Shown: positions 36,505-46,139, numbered from the stretch's first letter. The stretch: DNA of 64,000 nucleotides from Thioclava sp. GXIMD2076 (GCF_037949795.1 NZ_CP149932.1:2735001-2799000); one strand, 5' to 3'. The notes: generated by a model not told the origin, from the sequence alone. A program made the numbers and translations.

Positions 36505-36990
36505 TCAGCTCTCGGGCCGCATCATCCGCGCCATGAGACCGTCCTTCAGGACATAGTGATGGAAAAGCCCCATCGCGGCATGCGCCCCCGCAAGGATCAG
36601 CAGACCGTCGGCGCAGAGCTTGTGGATATCGCCCGCCGCATCGATCCCCGCAAACCACATGGCCATCCCCAGAAGCGGCACGGCAAAGAGCAGGACATAC
36701 AGAAGGCGATGCCCCCAGACGCCTGCCACATGCAAAAGCCCCTGACCCGGAACGTCAGGAACCCCGCGGGCCTTGCGCAGACCAAAACGCACCACGACCA
36801 GCACCAGAACGGCGACGCCCACCCAGACATGGATCTGCGGGTTGAGCTCGAGCGGGCCCGTGCTGCCGTCGAGGCGGTTATCGACCGCACGTCCCATACC
36901 CTCGCTATAGAACCAGTTGAACACCACCAACACCGCCACAGCCCAATGCAGCAGGATCTGGATCCCTGAATATCCCGTTCTTCGTGCCAT
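36505..36990 (-). CDS. Cytochrome b561 family protein
   Basis: A 161-aa, four-span di-haem cytochrome that passes electrons between membrane quinol and periplasmic acceptors. It starts with the family motif YSGIQILLHW. Candidate haem-axial histidines are in the LLHW motif, PQIHVWVG, GVWGHRLLY and the final GAHAAMGLFHH. The ATG at 36990 follows AAAAGG; a GTG one codon upstream is also possible. Confidence 0.9.
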   Translation of the reverse strand: MARRTGYSGIQILLHWAVAVLVVFNWFYSEGMGRAVDNRLDGSTGPLELNPQIHVWVGVAVLVLVVVRFGLRKARGVPDVPGQGLLHVAGVWGHRLLYVLLFAVPLLGMAMWFAGIDAAGDIHKLCADGLLILAGAHAAMGLFHHYVLKDGLMARMMRPES

Positions 36991-37089
36991 CACAGCCTTT
37001 TCCCTTCGACAGACGCGGAGCGATCTTCCGCAACCACCGCAGACTGCAACCCGAGGCTTACAGGAGGCTTACGGTAGAACCGGAAACGC

Positions 37090-37122
37090 AAAACGCGCCG
37101 GGAAGGCCCCCCGGCGCGTTTT
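37090..37122 (-). terminator. Terminator of the sarcosine oxidase operon
   Basis: Twelve-base arms AAAACGCGCCGG/CCGGCGCGTTTT lie 22 bp past the soxG stop. The symmetry allows action on both strands. Confidence 0.88.
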
Positions 37123-37143
37123 CTTCCGTCATCGGAACGGATT

Positions 37144-37704
37144 TCAGAAAAGTTCGCCACCCTTGCGCGCGCTGACTTCCAGCAAGCCCATCAGATAGGT
37201 GGCGTAGGAGCGGAAGCAGACGAGCGAGAGCTGCTCCTCGCCCGACCACCAGACCGCCGCCGCCGTCTGGGCAGTGCGGGTGCGGCGCACCTCGTCCTTT
37301 GCCATCATCGCGAAATCGATGGGCGAGATCTTCATCACCACCTGAGCGGCCAGCGGCCCCGTGACGGTAAAGATCGAGCGCGCCTCGGAGACATTGGCCA
37401 CGAGGAAATGCTCGCCCTTGAGCGCGGTCTCCATCGCCTGCGCCACAGAGACGGCATCGGCGTAGGGCACGAGGATCAGAAGCTCGTCGGGGCTCATCCA
37501 CAGCACCGATTTCGCGCCCTTCGAGATCACCTTGCGCGGCTCGGGCAGCGACAGCCCCAGCCATTCCAGCGCATCGGCAAGTGCTTTTGACCCGAAATCG
37601 GCGCGCAGGGTGATCATCCCCTGCAGGCCCCCTTCCGCCACGGTGCAGAAACCGGACACCGTCTTGCCATTCAGCGCACTTACAGCGGTCATTGCCTCAG
37701 ACAT
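37144..37704 (-). CDS. soxG: Sarcosine oxidase subunit gamma
   Basis: Fourth subunit of heterotetrameric sarcosine oxidase, needed for assembly. The 186-aa protein has a GcvT-like fold with ISKGAKSVLWMSPDELLILVP, EARSIFTVTGPLAAQVVMKI and a C-terminal SFRSYATYLMGLLE. Its start overlaps the soxA stop by eight bases, so translation is coupled. The operon terminator follows. Confidence 0.92.
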   Translation of the reverse strand: MSEAMTAVSALNGKTVSGFCTVAEGGLQGMITLRADFGSKALADALEWLGLSLPEPRKVISKGAKSVLWMSPDELLILVPYADAVSVAQAMETALKGEHFLVANVSEARSIFTVTGPLAAQVVMKISPIDFAMMAKDEVRRTRTAQTAAAVWWSGEEQLSLVCFRSYATYLMGLLEVSARKGGELF

Positions 37705-40648
37705 CCTGTTTTGCTCCTTCTTTGTCGAAGAATACCGGATCGACGATCCGACATTTCACGAGACCGGTTTCGTTCTGGAACTCGATCTCCTCGCCCATCC
37801 GCTCGGGACCACGATGGACAAGCGCCATCGCGATGCCCTTCTTGAGGGTCGGCGAGTAATAGGTCGAGGTCACGCGGCCTTGGGTATTGCGCTGGCCCAT
37901 ATCGTTATTGCCGGGCGCGGGTGCATAGACGCCATCAGGCAGTACCGAGCCGTCCAGCGTCTCGAGCCCCACCAGACGCCAGCGATCGGGGCTGGCCATG
38001 GCCTTACGGGCATGGGCGCGTTTGCCGAGGAAGTCGTCCTTCTTCTTGGAGATCGCCCAATGCAGACCCAGATCCTGCGGGATCACGGTGCCATCGGTCT
38101 CGTCGCCGATCATGATGAAGCCCTTCTCGGCGCGCATGACGTGCAGCGCCTCGGTGCCATAGGGCATCACGCCGAATTCCTGACCGGCTTCATAGAGCTT
38201 CTCCCAAAGCGCCAGACCCATATTGGCAGGGGCCGCGATCTCGTAGGACAACTCGCCCGAGAAGGAGATACGGAAGATGCGCACCGGAATACCGCCCAGC
38301 TCGCCCTCTTTCCATTCCATGAAGGGCAGCGTCTCTTTGGACACATCCATGCCGCCGAGTTTCTCCAGAAGCTTGCGGGCTTTGGGCCCGACCACGGCGA
38401 TCTGGGCGTAGTTCTCGGTCACGTTGGCGGTATAGACCTTCCAGTCCCACCACTCGCATTGCAGCCAGTCTTCCATCCAGTCGTGGATATGCGCCACACC
38501 GCCCGAGGTAGTGTGCACGAGGAAGGTGTCCTCCGACAGGCGCGCCACCACACCGTCATCCATCAGGAAGCCGTTCTCGTTACACATCAGGCCATAGCGG
38601 CATTTGCCGACCTTCAGCGTGGACATCATGTTGGTGTAGAGCATATCGAGGAATTTCCCCGCATCCGGCCCTTTGACCAAGATCTTGCCCAGCGTCGAGG
38701 CATCGAGCATCCCCACATTCTCGCGGGTATTCAGGATCTCGCGGTTGACCGACTGGCGGTGAGTCTCGCCCGCTTTGGCATAGGTATAGGGGCGGCGCCA
38801 CTGGCCTACGGGTTCCCAATGCGCCCCCATCTTCTCGTGCCAGTCCTGAATGGGCGTGCGGCGCAGCGGCTGGAACAGATCGCCGCGGGCCTCTGCCGTG
38901 ACCACACCGAAGGAGATCGGCGTATAGGGCGGACGGAAGGTGGTGGTGCCGGTGGCGGGGATCGCCTGACCCAGCGCATCCGACAGAACTGCCAGACCGT
39001 TGATATTGGAGAGTTTGCCCTGATCGGTGGCCATGCCGAGCGTGGTATAGCGCTTGGTATGTTCGACCGATTCATAGCCCTCACGCGCGGCCAGCTGCAC
39101 GTCCGAGACCTTCACATCGTTCTGGAAATCGAGGAAGGACTTGAACTTGAGTGCCTCGGGCGCGCCCGCAGGCATCTGCCAGACCGCCATCATCGGTGCC
39201 TCGGGTTCGCATTGCATATCAACGCCCGCCTCGGTGCCGATCTCCGCCAGCGACAGCTTGCCATTGGCCGCACCGACCGGCTCGCAGAGCGCCGCGCCAT
39301 CATGGGTGAGCGGCGGCGCCGCGAGGTTCGGCACGAACATGGCCTGCGCCTCGTCCCAGTTCAGCTTGCCCCCCACATGCGACCACAGGTGCACAACCGG
39401 CGACCAGCCGCCCGACATGGCGACACAGTCACAGGCGATGGTCTCGATAACGCCACCCTCGCCGTTCTGGGCGCAGATCTCGACGCCGGTCACGGCTTTC
39501 GAGCCCAGCACCTTGGTGATGCCACGGCCCTCGAGGATACGCACGCCGCGCGCCTTCAGCTCCGCCGCCAATGCGCCGGTTGCCGCAGGGCGGGCATCCA
39601 CGATCGCAGGCACCGAAAGGCCCGCATCCAGAAGCACCTTGGCGGTGCGGTAGGCATCGTCGTTATTAGTGACCACAACGGTGCGGTCGCCCGGGCTTAC
39701 GGCCCAGTTCACGACATAGTCGCGCACCGCGGAGGCCAGCATCACGCCCGGCACATCGTTGCAGGCAAAGGACAGCGGGCGCTCGATCGCGCCGGTCGCG
39801 GTCACGACCTTGCCCACGCGCATCCGCCACAACCGGTGACGCGGCTTGCCGGAGCCCGGCTCGCTATCGCCCGCGGTATCATAGCCCAGAGCGTAACCGT
39901 GGTTATAGAGCCCCGAAATCATGAAGCGGGTGCGCAGGGTGACATTGTCCATCGCTTCCAGCTTGGCGATGGAGGCATCGATCCAGGCCTGCGGCTCCAT
40001 GCCCTCGATCAGGCCGCCATCGACCGGCGCACGACCGCCCCAGGCGGCGGTCTGTTCGACCAGCCAGACGCGCTTGCCCTCGCCCGCAGCCTTCAGCGCC
40101 GCCGCGATACCGGCCACGCCACCGCCCGCAACCAGCACGTCGCAATAGGCATAGATCTGTTCGTAGCGGTCGACATCGGCCTCTTTGGGCGCATCGCCCA
40201 GACCCGCCGCACGGCGGATGATCGGCTCGTAGAGATGCTTCCATGCGGCTTTCGGACCCATGAAGGTCTTGTAGTAGAAGCCTGCGGGGAAGAATTTGTA
40301 GAGCTTGTCGTTGATGATGCCCACATCCGTCTCGAGGCTCGGCCAGTGGTTCTGGGTCTTCACCTCCGCCTGATCGAAGAGGAGCGTCGTGGTGGTGCGC
40401 TGGTCGGGCTCGAAACGGGCATTGCGGCCCAGACCCACGAGTGCGTTGGGCTCCTCGGCACCGGAGCCCACGAGGCCGCGGGGACGGTGATATTTGAACG
40501 AGCGGCCGAGCAGCGTCTGGCCATTACCGAGAATGGCCGAGGCCAGCGTATCGCCCGCATAGCCGCGCATCGGACGGCCGTTGAAGGTGAAGGTCAGGGA
40601 TTTCGCGCGGTCGATCAGGCGACCGCCTTTGGACAGACGGGTGCTCAT
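37697..40648 (-). CDS. soxA: Sarcosine oxidase subunit alpha
   Basis: Large NAD-binding and folate-handling subunit, oxidising sarcosine to glycine with the methyl group passed to tetrahydrofolate. The 983-aa protein has an N-terminal ferredoxin-like segment (FTFNGRPMRGYAGDTLASA). A Rossmann domain with DVLVAGGGVAGIAAAL and CNDVPGVMLASAVRDYV follows. The C-terminal aminomethyltransferase domain runs from about residue 590 (NVGMLDASTLGKILVKGPDA). ATG at 40648 overlaps the soxD stop as ATGA. An open frame continues upstream but is not used. Confidence 0.96.
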   Translation of the reverse strand: MSTRLSKGGRLIDRAKSLTFTFNGRPMRGYAGDTLASAILGNGQTLLGRSFKYHRPRGLVGSGAEEPNALVGLGRNARFEPDQRTTTTLLFDQAEVKTQNHWPSLETDVGIINDKLYKFFPAGFYYKTFMGPKAAWKHLYEPIIRRAAGLGDAPKEADVDRYEQIYAYCDVLVAGGGVAGIAAALKAAGEGKRVWLVEQTAAWGGRAPVDGGLIEGMEPQAWIDASIAKLEAMDNVTLRTRFMISGLYNHGYALGYDTAGDSEPGSGKPRHRLWRMRVGKVVTATGAIERPLSFACNDVPGVMLASAVRDYVVNWAVSPGDRTVVVTNNDDAYRTAKVLLDAGLSVPAIVDARPAATGALAAELKARGVRILEGRGITKVLGSKAVTGVEICAQNGEGGVIETIACDCVAMSGGWSPVVHLWSHVGGKLNWDEAQAMFVPNLAAPPLTHDGAALCEPVGAANGKLSLAEIGTEAGVDMQCEPEAPMMAVWQMPAGAPEALKFKSFLDFQNDVKVSDVQLAAREGYESVEHTKRYTTLGMATDQGKLSNINGLAVLSDALGQAIPATGTTTFRPPYTPISFGVVTAEARGDLFQPLRRTPIQDWHEKMGAHWEPVGQWRRPYTYAKAGETHRQSVNREILNTRENVGMLDASTLGKILVKGPDAGKFLDMLYTNMMSTLKVGKCRYGLMCNENGFLMDDGVVARLSEDTFLVHTTSGGVAHIHDWMEDWLQCEWWDWKVYTANVTENYAQIAVVGPKARKLLEKLGGMDVSKETLPFMEWKEGELGGIPVRIFRISFSGELSYEIAAPANMGLALWEKLYEAGQEFGVMPYGTEALHVMRAEKGFIMIGDETDGTVIPQDLGLHWAISKKKDDFLGKRAHARKAMASPDRWRLVGLETLDGSVLPDGVYAPAPGNNDMGQRNTQGRVTSTYYSPTLKKGIAMALVHRGPERMGEEIEFQNETGLVKCRIVDPVFFDKEGAKQDV

Positions 40649-40971
40649 TTGCTGTAACCTTCGAAGTCGGGGCGTTTGGCGCGGATGGCGTCGATGACGT
40701 CTTGCGGCGGCTCTTTGGTCTGGGCCGAATAGGTCGCAAAGACTTCCAGCGTCACGGTGCAGCGCGCCGCCAAAAACCACTTGCCGCAGCCTGCGGAATG
40801 GCGCCAGCGTTCGAAATGGACGCCCTTGGGGTTCTTGCGCGTGAAGAGATAGTTCTCGAACTCGGCATCGCTGGAGCCCGGCCCGAAGCGCGTCAGATGC
40901 GCCTCGCCGCCATAATGCAGTTCGGTTTCCTCGGCTTTGATGCCACAGCAGGGGCATTGAAGGATCAGCAT
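40645..40971 (-). CDS. soxD: Sarcosine oxidase subunit delta
   Basis: Small zinc-binding subunit of heterotetrameric sarcosine oxidase. The 108-aa protein starts with LILQCPCCGIK and has a later WRHSAGCGKWF, giving the Cys and His ligands expected. FENYLFTRKNPKG and EVFATYSA are family blocks. Its stop is overlapped by the soxA start. Confidence 0.95.
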   Translation of the reverse strand: MLILQCPCCGIKAEETELHYGGEAHLTRFGPGSSDAEFENYLFTRKNPKGVHFERWRHSAGCGKWFLAARCTVTLEVFATYSAQTKEPPQDVIDAIRAKRPDFEGYSK

Positions 40972-41016
40972 ATGCGCGCTCCCTGAAGACGGGGGCGCGC
41001 CTGGGTGCTGCGCCCG

Positions 41017-41178
41017 TTAGTTGTTGTTGTCACCCGGCAGATCGATCTGGATCTCGGGCTCATCCTTTTGCGGGACATCGCCGCCCGACCAGATATACCA
41101 GCCAAGGCCCGCGACGATGACGATGAGCGCCCCGATGAGGAAGCTCTTGGTGTTGCCGCTACCGTTACCTTCGGACAT
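41017..41178 (-). CDS. 53-aa membrane peptide inside the sarcosine oxidase operon
   Basis: The small peptide MSEGNGSGNTKSFLIGALIV... has one span (about 13-29), then an acidic tail (KDEPEIQIDLPGD). AGAAGGAA before the ATG at 41178 supports translation. It is placed between soxB and soxD in the same orientation, 45 bp before soxD, so it must be co-transcribed. I do not recognise the family. It could tether the oxidase or a partner to the membrane; that is inference. Confidence 0.72.
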   Translation of the reverse strand: MSEGNGSGNTKSFLIGALIVIVAGLGWYIWSGGDVPQKDEPEIQIDLPGDNNN

Positions 41179-41302
41179 GTGTCGTATTCCTTCTGAAGCA
41201 TGTTCAGAGGCGTAACAGAGCCGTGAGCGGAATGGTTCCGCCCGCAAATATCTTTTTCTGCCGTGGCAGGCAGATGCCCTGCCCAGACCGACACCGTGCC
41301 CA

Positions 41303-42550
41303 TCAGTGTGCCACCCCTGCGGCCACGGATTCGTCCACGAAACGGCCTTCGGTGAAGCGGTCGAGGCCAAAGCCCTTGGCCAGCGGTCCCGGCTCACCCT
41401 TGGCGATCAGCTCGGCCATCGCCCAGCCCGACCCCGGAATGGCCTTGAAGCCACCCGTGCCCCAGCCGCAATTGACGAAGATGTTCTTGACCGGCGTTTT
41501 CGACAGGATCGGCGAGTGGTCACCCGTAATATCCACGATCCCGCCCCATTGGCGCAGCATTTTTAGCCGCGAGACAATCGGATAGGTCTCGACGAGCGAG
41601 CGCACGGTTTCCTCGATGGTATACCACGAGCCGCGCTGCGAATAGTTGTTGGGGTGATCGATGCCACCGCCCAGAACCAACTCGCCCTTGTCGGATTGGC
41701 TGATATAGCAATGCACGAGGTTCGCCATCACGACAACGTCGATACAGGGTTTGATCGGTTCAGACACCCAAGCCTGCAGCGCCACCGATTCGAGCGGCAG
41801 ACGGAAGCCCGCCATATTGGCCACGGTGCCCGCATGCCCTGCGGTCACAATCGACAGCTTCTCGCAGTCAATCGCGCCCTTGGTGGTGTCGACGCCGCGC
41901 ACCTCGCCATTTTCGGTGCGGATGCCGGTGACTTCGCATTTCTGGATGATATCCATGCCCATATTCGAGCAGGCCCGTGCCAGACCCCATGCGACCGCAT
42001 CGTGGCGCGCGGTGCCGCCGCGCTCCTGATAGAGCGCGCCCAGCACCGGATAGCGCGGCCCGTCGATATTGAGAATCGGCACGAGGCTCTTGACCTCTTC
42101 GCGCCCGATCCACTTGGTCTCGATGCCCTGCAGCTGGTTGGCATAGACGGTGCGCTTGTAGCCGCGCATCTCGTGCTCGGATTGCGCCAGCATCAGAAGG
42201 CCGCGCGGCGAGAACATGATATTGTAGTTGAGGTCCTGGCTCAGGCCCTCGTAGAGCTGGAGCGCCTTGTCGAAGATGCCGGCCGAAGGGTCCTGCAGGT
42301 AGTTCGAGCGGATGATCGTGGTGTTACGGCCCGTATTGCCGCCGCCGAGCCAGCCTTTCTCGATGATCGCGACATCCTTGATGCCATGGACCTTGCCCAG
42401 GTAATAGGCGGTCGCCAGACCATGTCCGCCCGCGCCGATCACGATGACCTTGTATTTGCGCTTGGGCTCTGGGCTGCGCCAGGCTTTTTCCCATCCGGCG
42501 TGATAGCGCATCGCCTCGCGCGCAACGGCAAAGATGGAATATTTCCGCAT
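41303..42550 (-). CDS. soxB: Sarcosine oxidase subunit beta
   Basis: Flavin-bearing catalytic subunit, which removes two hydrogens from sarcosine and also binds covalent FMN in this enzyme class. The 415-aa DAO-fold protein has the dinucleotide motif VIVIGAGGHGLATAYYLG and the typical GGNTGRNTTIIRSNYL block. The C-terminal NCGWGTGGFKAIPGSG closes the flavin site. ATG at 42550 has CAGGAG upstream. First gene of soxB-(53 aa)-soxD-soxA-soxG. Confidence 0.96.
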   Translation of the reverse strand: MRKYSIFAVAREAMRYHAGWEKAWRSPEPKRKYKVIVIGAGGHGLATAYYLGKVHGIKDVAIIEKGWLGGGNTGRNTTIIRSNYLQDPSAGIFDKALQLYEGLSQDLNYNIMFSPRGLLMLAQSEHEMRGYKRTVYANQLQGIETKWIGREEVKSLVPILNIDGPRYPVLGALYQERGGTARHDAVAWGLARACSNMGMDIIQKCEVTGIRTENGEVRGVDTTKGAIDCEKLSIVTAGHAGTVANMAGFRLPLESVALQAWVSEPIKPCIDVVVMANLVHCYISQSDKGELVLGGGIDHPNNYSQRGSWYTIEETVRSLVETYPIVSRLKMLRQWGGIVDITGDHSPILSKTPVKNIFVNCGWGTGGFKAIPGSGWAMAELIAKGEPGPLAKGFGLDRFTEGRFVDESVAAGVAH

Positions 42551-42850
42551 GCCCCGGCTCTCCTGTCCTGAAATCATCCAACACGGGTCACCGCCCGTCT
42601 TCTCCTTTTTGATGGACCCGAGCGCCCGAGGAAACCCCGCCAGTCGCGGCATTTTTCGTCTAAATGCGACACGCGTTTAAAATGACGCGATTTCGCGACA
42701 CATAACAGGCATTCGCCATGCGAATACCGGTGCCGCAGACCCGCTCCGGAAGGGCCGCGGATCACGGTCTCGTTCCCGCCACGCGCTCTATAAGGCTTCC
42801 GTCCCTCCACGAATTTCCCTAAGGGAGACAGGAATGAAGGGGATTGGGTT
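42551..42850. promoter_or_regulatory. Divergent control region soxB / ccmI
   Basis: This 300-bp gap holds two copies of GCGACAC (42666-42672 and 42695-42701) 29 bp apart; read toward soxB they are GTGTCGC direct repeats. Sequences with GTCGC half-sites are bound by AraC-family regulators of betaine and sarcosine catabolism (GbdR/SouR type). That connection is inference. AAGGGAG lies at about 42820, shortly before ccmI. Confidence 0.45.
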
Positions 42851-44374
42851 ATGCTGTTCTGGATTGTAGTCGCGATTGTCTTGCTGCTCGTGGCGTTGGT
42901 CTTTCTGTCGGCGCTCTGGCGCCTGCGCATGGAAGGGGATGAAAACGACATCACCGAGAGCGCGGATATGCGCGTCTATCGCGATCAGCTGAGCGAGGTC
43001 GATCGCGACCGCGCCCGTGGCACCCTCTCCGAAGATGATGCCGGGCGCGCGCGGATCGAAATCTCGCGCAAGCTCCTCGAGGCCGATCGCGCAGCCCGCG
43101 CTGCCGCCCGTCCGCCGCGCTCCCCGAAAACGGCGCGGATCGCGGCGAGCGTGGTGATTCTGGCCTGTCTGGGCGGGGCCGTCGCGCTTTATGCCTATCT
43201 GGGCGATGACGGTTATGCCGACCAGCCCATCGGCACCCGCCTGGCTCTGGCCGATGAGAGCTATCTGGGCCGCCCCCATCAGGATCAGGCCGAGGCCGAT
43301 TTTGCCAAAACCTTCCAAAAGCCCAAGGTCGATGCACAATTCGCAGCCCTTATGGACAAGCTGCGTCAGGCCGTGAAGGACCGCCCCGATGACCCGCAGG
43401 GTCTGCGTCTTCTGGCGCGCAACGAGATCACGATGGGCAATTTCGCCGATGGTGTCGCGGCGCAACAACAGCTGATCAAGGTGCTGGGCGACAAGGCCAC
43501 AGCCGATGATCAGGCCGACCTCGGAGAGTATATGGTGATTGCGGCGGGTGGTCTGGTGACCCCCGAGGCCGAGGCCGCCTTCGGTCAGGCCGTGCAGCTA
43601 GATAAGACCAACGGGCGGGCGCGATATTATATCGGGCTGATGATGGCCCAGAACGGCCGCCCCGACCGGACCTTCCGCATCTGGGATGCGCTTCTGACCG
43701 ATAGCAAGGCCTCGGATGACTGGGTGAAACCGATGCTCGCCAATATGCCTACCATCGCGTGGCTCGCAGGCCAGCCCGATTACCAGCCGCCCGAATTAGG
43801 CCGCGACGGCCCGAGCCTGAGCGATCTGGTCGCCGCCCAGAAACTGCCGCAGGCCCAACGCGCCGGCGCGATTGGCGACAAGGTGGATGCGCTTCAGGCC
43901 CGCATGGCCAATCAGGGCGGTAGCGCCGAGGATTGGGCGACGCTGCTGGCGGGGCTGCGGCTTCTGGGGCGCGATGATCAGGTCACCGCGATCCTCTCGG
44001 AGGCGCGTGGCACCTTCGCCAAGGCCCCCGAGGCGCTAAAGCTCCTGGATCAGGCGGCCAAGGGCACATGGCCTGCCGATGTCACCGCCGATCTGCCCGG
44101 TCCATCAGCAGAGGATATGAAAAATGCCGAGAGCCTGTCGGCGCAGGATCGCCAGCAGATGATTCAGGGCATGGTCGACGGGCTGGTCTCGCGGCTGGAA
44201 ACCGATGGCGGCTCGGCCGCCGAATGGACCCGCGCCCTGCGCGCCCTGATGACCCTCAAGCAGAAAGACCGTGCGCACGATCTTCTGGCCAAGGCACAAA
44301 CCGCTTTGGCCGCGGATCAATCCGCGCTAGAGGAGGTGACCGCCACCGCCAAGGAGCTCGGGCTCGACCAATGA
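42851..44374 (+). CDS. ccmI: Cytochrome c biogenesis protein CcmI (CycH)
   Basis: Chaperone that presents apocytochrome c to the haem ligation machinery. The 507-aa protein has span one at 1-23 and a leucine-zipper-like cytoplasmic loop (about 35-90) with [20 protein letters not shown]. Span two is at about 98-115, and the periplasmic TPR domain covers about 150-500 ([32 protein letters not shown]). Both halves are present, as in Rhodobacter. It is separate from other ccm genes and coupled to ruvX by a four-base overlap. Confidence 0.93.
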   Translation: MLFWIVVAIVLLLVALVFLSALWRLRMEGDENDITESADMRVYRDQLSEVDRDRARGTLSEDDAGRARIEISRKLLEADRAARAAARPPRSPKTARIAASVVILACLGGAVALYAYLGDDGYADQPIGTRLALADESYLGRPHQDQAEADFAKTFQKPKVDAQFAALMDKLRQAVKDRPDDPQGLRLLARNEITMGNFADGVAAQQQLIKVLGDKATADDQADLGEYMVIAAGGLVTPEAEAAFGQAVQLDKTNGRARYYIGLMMAQNGRPDRTFRIWDALLTDSKASDDWVKPMLANMPTIAWLAGQPDYQPPELGRDGPSLSDLVAAQKLPQAQRAGAIGDKVDALQARMANQGGSAEDWATLLAGLRLLGRDDQVTAILSEARGTFAKAPEALKLLDQAAKGTWPADVTADLPGPSAEDMKNAESLSAQDRQQMIQGMVDGLVSRLETDGGSAAEWTRALRALMTLKQKDRAHDLLAKAQTALAADQSALEEVTATAKELGLDQ

Positions 44375-44841
44375 TCCACGAAGATATCGCCGAATTCGCA
44401 GCAGCCCTCCCCCGTATGGGGTCGATCCTCGGGCTCGATCTGGGCACCAAGACCATCGGGGTTGCGGGCTCCGATATGCTGCGCTCGGTCGCAAGCCCGA
44501 TCCTGACGATCAAGCGCACCAAGTTCACCGCCGATGCCGAGGCGCTGTTCAAGATCGTGGCCGAGCGCGAGACCTGCGCCATCATCCTCGGCCTGCCGCG
44601 CAATATGGACGGCTCCGAAGGCCCGCGCGCGCAATCGACGCGCGCCTTTGCCCGCAATATCGCCCGCATGTGCGAACTGCCCATCGGCTATTGGGACGAA
44701 CGCCTGTCTACCGTGGCCGCCGAACGCGCCATGCTGGAGGCAGATCTCTCGCGCGCCAAACGCGCCGAGCGGATCGACAATGTGGCGGCGAGTTTCATCC
44801 TGCAGGGCGCGCTCGACCGGCTGGCCAATCTGCGGGGCTGA
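44371..44841 (+). CDS. ruvX: Putative pre-16S rRNA nuclease RuvX (YqgF)
   Basis: RNase H-fold enzyme for final trimming of 16S rRNA 5' ends. It has 156 aa. N-terminal [13 protein letters not shown] carries the first catalytic Asp, [10 protein letters not shown] is the central motif, and [10 protein letters not shown] is the C-terminal acidic motif. ATG at 44371 overlaps the ccmI stop (ATGA). The next gene starts one base after the stop. Confidence 0.93.
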   Translation: MIHEDIAEFAAALPRMGSILGLDLGTKTIGVAGSDMLRSVASPILTIKRTKFTADAEALFKIVAERETCAIILGLPRNMDGSEGPRAQSTRAFARNIARMCELPIGYWDERLSTVAAERAMLEADLSRAKRAERIDNVAASFILQGALDRLANLRG

Positions 44842-44842
44842 T

Positions 44843-45022
44843 ATGGCGCGCATCAAGAGCCCCTGCCGCAATATCTGCAGCTTCGACCAGCCGAGCCAGA
44901 CCTGCCTCGACTGTCACCGCAAGATCGACGAGATCGCGCGCTGGGGAACCATGTCGCATATGGAACGCCAGAAGATCCTCAAGGACCTGCCGCGCCGCCG
45001 CAAGGAAGCGGCCCGTAACTAG
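44843..45022 (+). CDS. DUF1289 family zinc-ribbon-like protein
   Basis: A 59-aa protein with the DUF1289 pattern SPCRNIC...CLDCHRKIDEI, where four cysteines are arranged to bind a metal. It ends in a basic tail (LPRRRKEAARN). The ATG is one base after the ruvX stop, making a tight ccmI-ruvX-DUF1289 unit. The function of DUF1289 proteins is not established. Confidence 0.88.
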   Translation: MARIKSPCRNICSFDQPSQTCLDCHRKIDEIARWGTMSHMERQKILKDLPRRRKEAARN

Positions 45023-45032
45023 GGCTCCGCGA

Positions 45033-46139
45033 TCAACCGACCGGATAGACGAAACAGCGGTCGCGGCGGATCATCAGCCACATCGGCGTGCCCGCTTTGG
45101 GCAGGAAGACATTGGGCACGGTGGCCTTGAGCACCGAGCCGTCATAGTCCATCCGGAATTCCACAAGGCTCTCGCGCCCCATGAAACGGGCGCGCTCCAC
45201 CACGCCGCGCGCGGCGGTGCCGTCCTGCGGCGTGGGCAGTGGCCCCTGACCGGCACGGTCGAAATCGATCTTCAGATGCTGCGGGCGGATCACGATGTCC
45301 ACCTCGGACCCGTCGGCCCGACCGGGGGCCAGAAACTCGCCAAAGGCGGTGCGGGTCAGCGCGCCCTGCACACGGGCGCGGATCACATTGATATCCGAGA
45401 AGAACGCCGCCGCCGCCCGATCCACCGGCGCATTATAAAGGTTATAGGGCGCCCCGCCCTGCACGATCCGCCCGCCGCGCATCAGAAGGATCTCGTCGGC
45501 CATGCGCATGGCCTCCTGCGGCTCGTGGGTGACCAGCAGAACGGCGGTGCCTTCCTCCTTCAGAAGCGAGAGCGTCTCGTCGCGGATATCGTCGCGCAGC
45601 CGTTCGTCGAGCCCCGAGAAAGGCTCGTCCATCAACAGGATACGCGGACGCGGCGCCAGCGCACGGGCCAGTGCCACACGCTGCTGCTCGCCCCCCGACA
45701 GCTCGTGCGGGAAATGGTCGATATGATGGGCCAGATGGACGCGCGCCAAAAGATCCTCGACCCGTGCCCGTTTCTCGCGCGCAGGGTCGGAGAGCCCGAA
45801 GGCCACGTTATCGGCCACCGACAGATGCGGGAACAGCGCGAAATCCTGAAACATCAACCCGATGGCGCGGCGCTCCGGCGGCACGCGGAACACGGTATCG
45901 CAGATCAGCTGGCCATCGACAAAGATCTTGCCGCGATCTTGCATATCAACGCCCGCGATCATCCGCAGCGTCGTGGATTTGCCACAGCCTGACGGACCCA
46001 GCAGGCAGGTCACCTGCCCGGCCTGAATGGAGAAGGACACATCGCGCACCACCTCCCGCCCTTCGAACGAACGGAAAAGCCCCTGCACTTCGAGGCGCGG
46101 GGTCACGTCGAGGCGCGGGGTCGGGGCGGTTGCAGTCAT
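45033..46139 (-). CDS. Orphan ABC importer ATPase (FbpC/PotA type)
   Basis: A 368-aa ATPase with Walker A GPSGCGKST, Q-loop FQDFALFPHLSV, signature LSGGEQQRVALARAL, Walker B RILLMDEPFSGLD and a C-terminal TOBE region (about 280-368). It resembles ATPases of iron(III), spermidine or thiamine importers. No permease or solute-binding protein adjoins it, so the substrate is open. ATG at 46139 follows AGGACC. It is convergent with the DUF1289 gene, 10 bp apart. Confidence 0.88.
   Translation of the reverse strand: MTATAPTPRLDVTPRLEVQGLFRSFEGREVVRDVSFSIQAGQVTCLLGPSGCGKSTTLRMIAGVDMQDRGKIFVDGQLICDTVFRVPPERRAIGLMFQDFALFPHLSVADNVAFGLSDPAREKRARVEDLLARVHLAHHIDHFPHELSGGEQQRVALARALAPRPRILLMDEPFSGLDERLRDDIRDETLSLLKEEGTAVLLVTHEPQEAMRMADEILLMRGGRIVQGGAPYNLYNAPVDRAAAAFFSDINVIRARVQGALTRTAFGEFLAPGRADGSEVDIVIRPQHLKIDFDRAGQGPLPTPQDGTAARGVVERARFMGRESLVEFRMDYDGSVLKATVPNVFLPKAGTPMWLMIRRDRCFVYPVG

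Noticed and set aside
37532..40657. A 1041-codon open frame on the plus strand
   Set aside because: It is antisense to soxA and has the same composition artefact. SoxA on the minus strand has full domain structure.
40649..40957. Upstream extension of soxA by about 103 codons
   Set aside because: It lies in another frame over soxD, which is the real gene. The ATGA overlap sets the soxA start at 40648.
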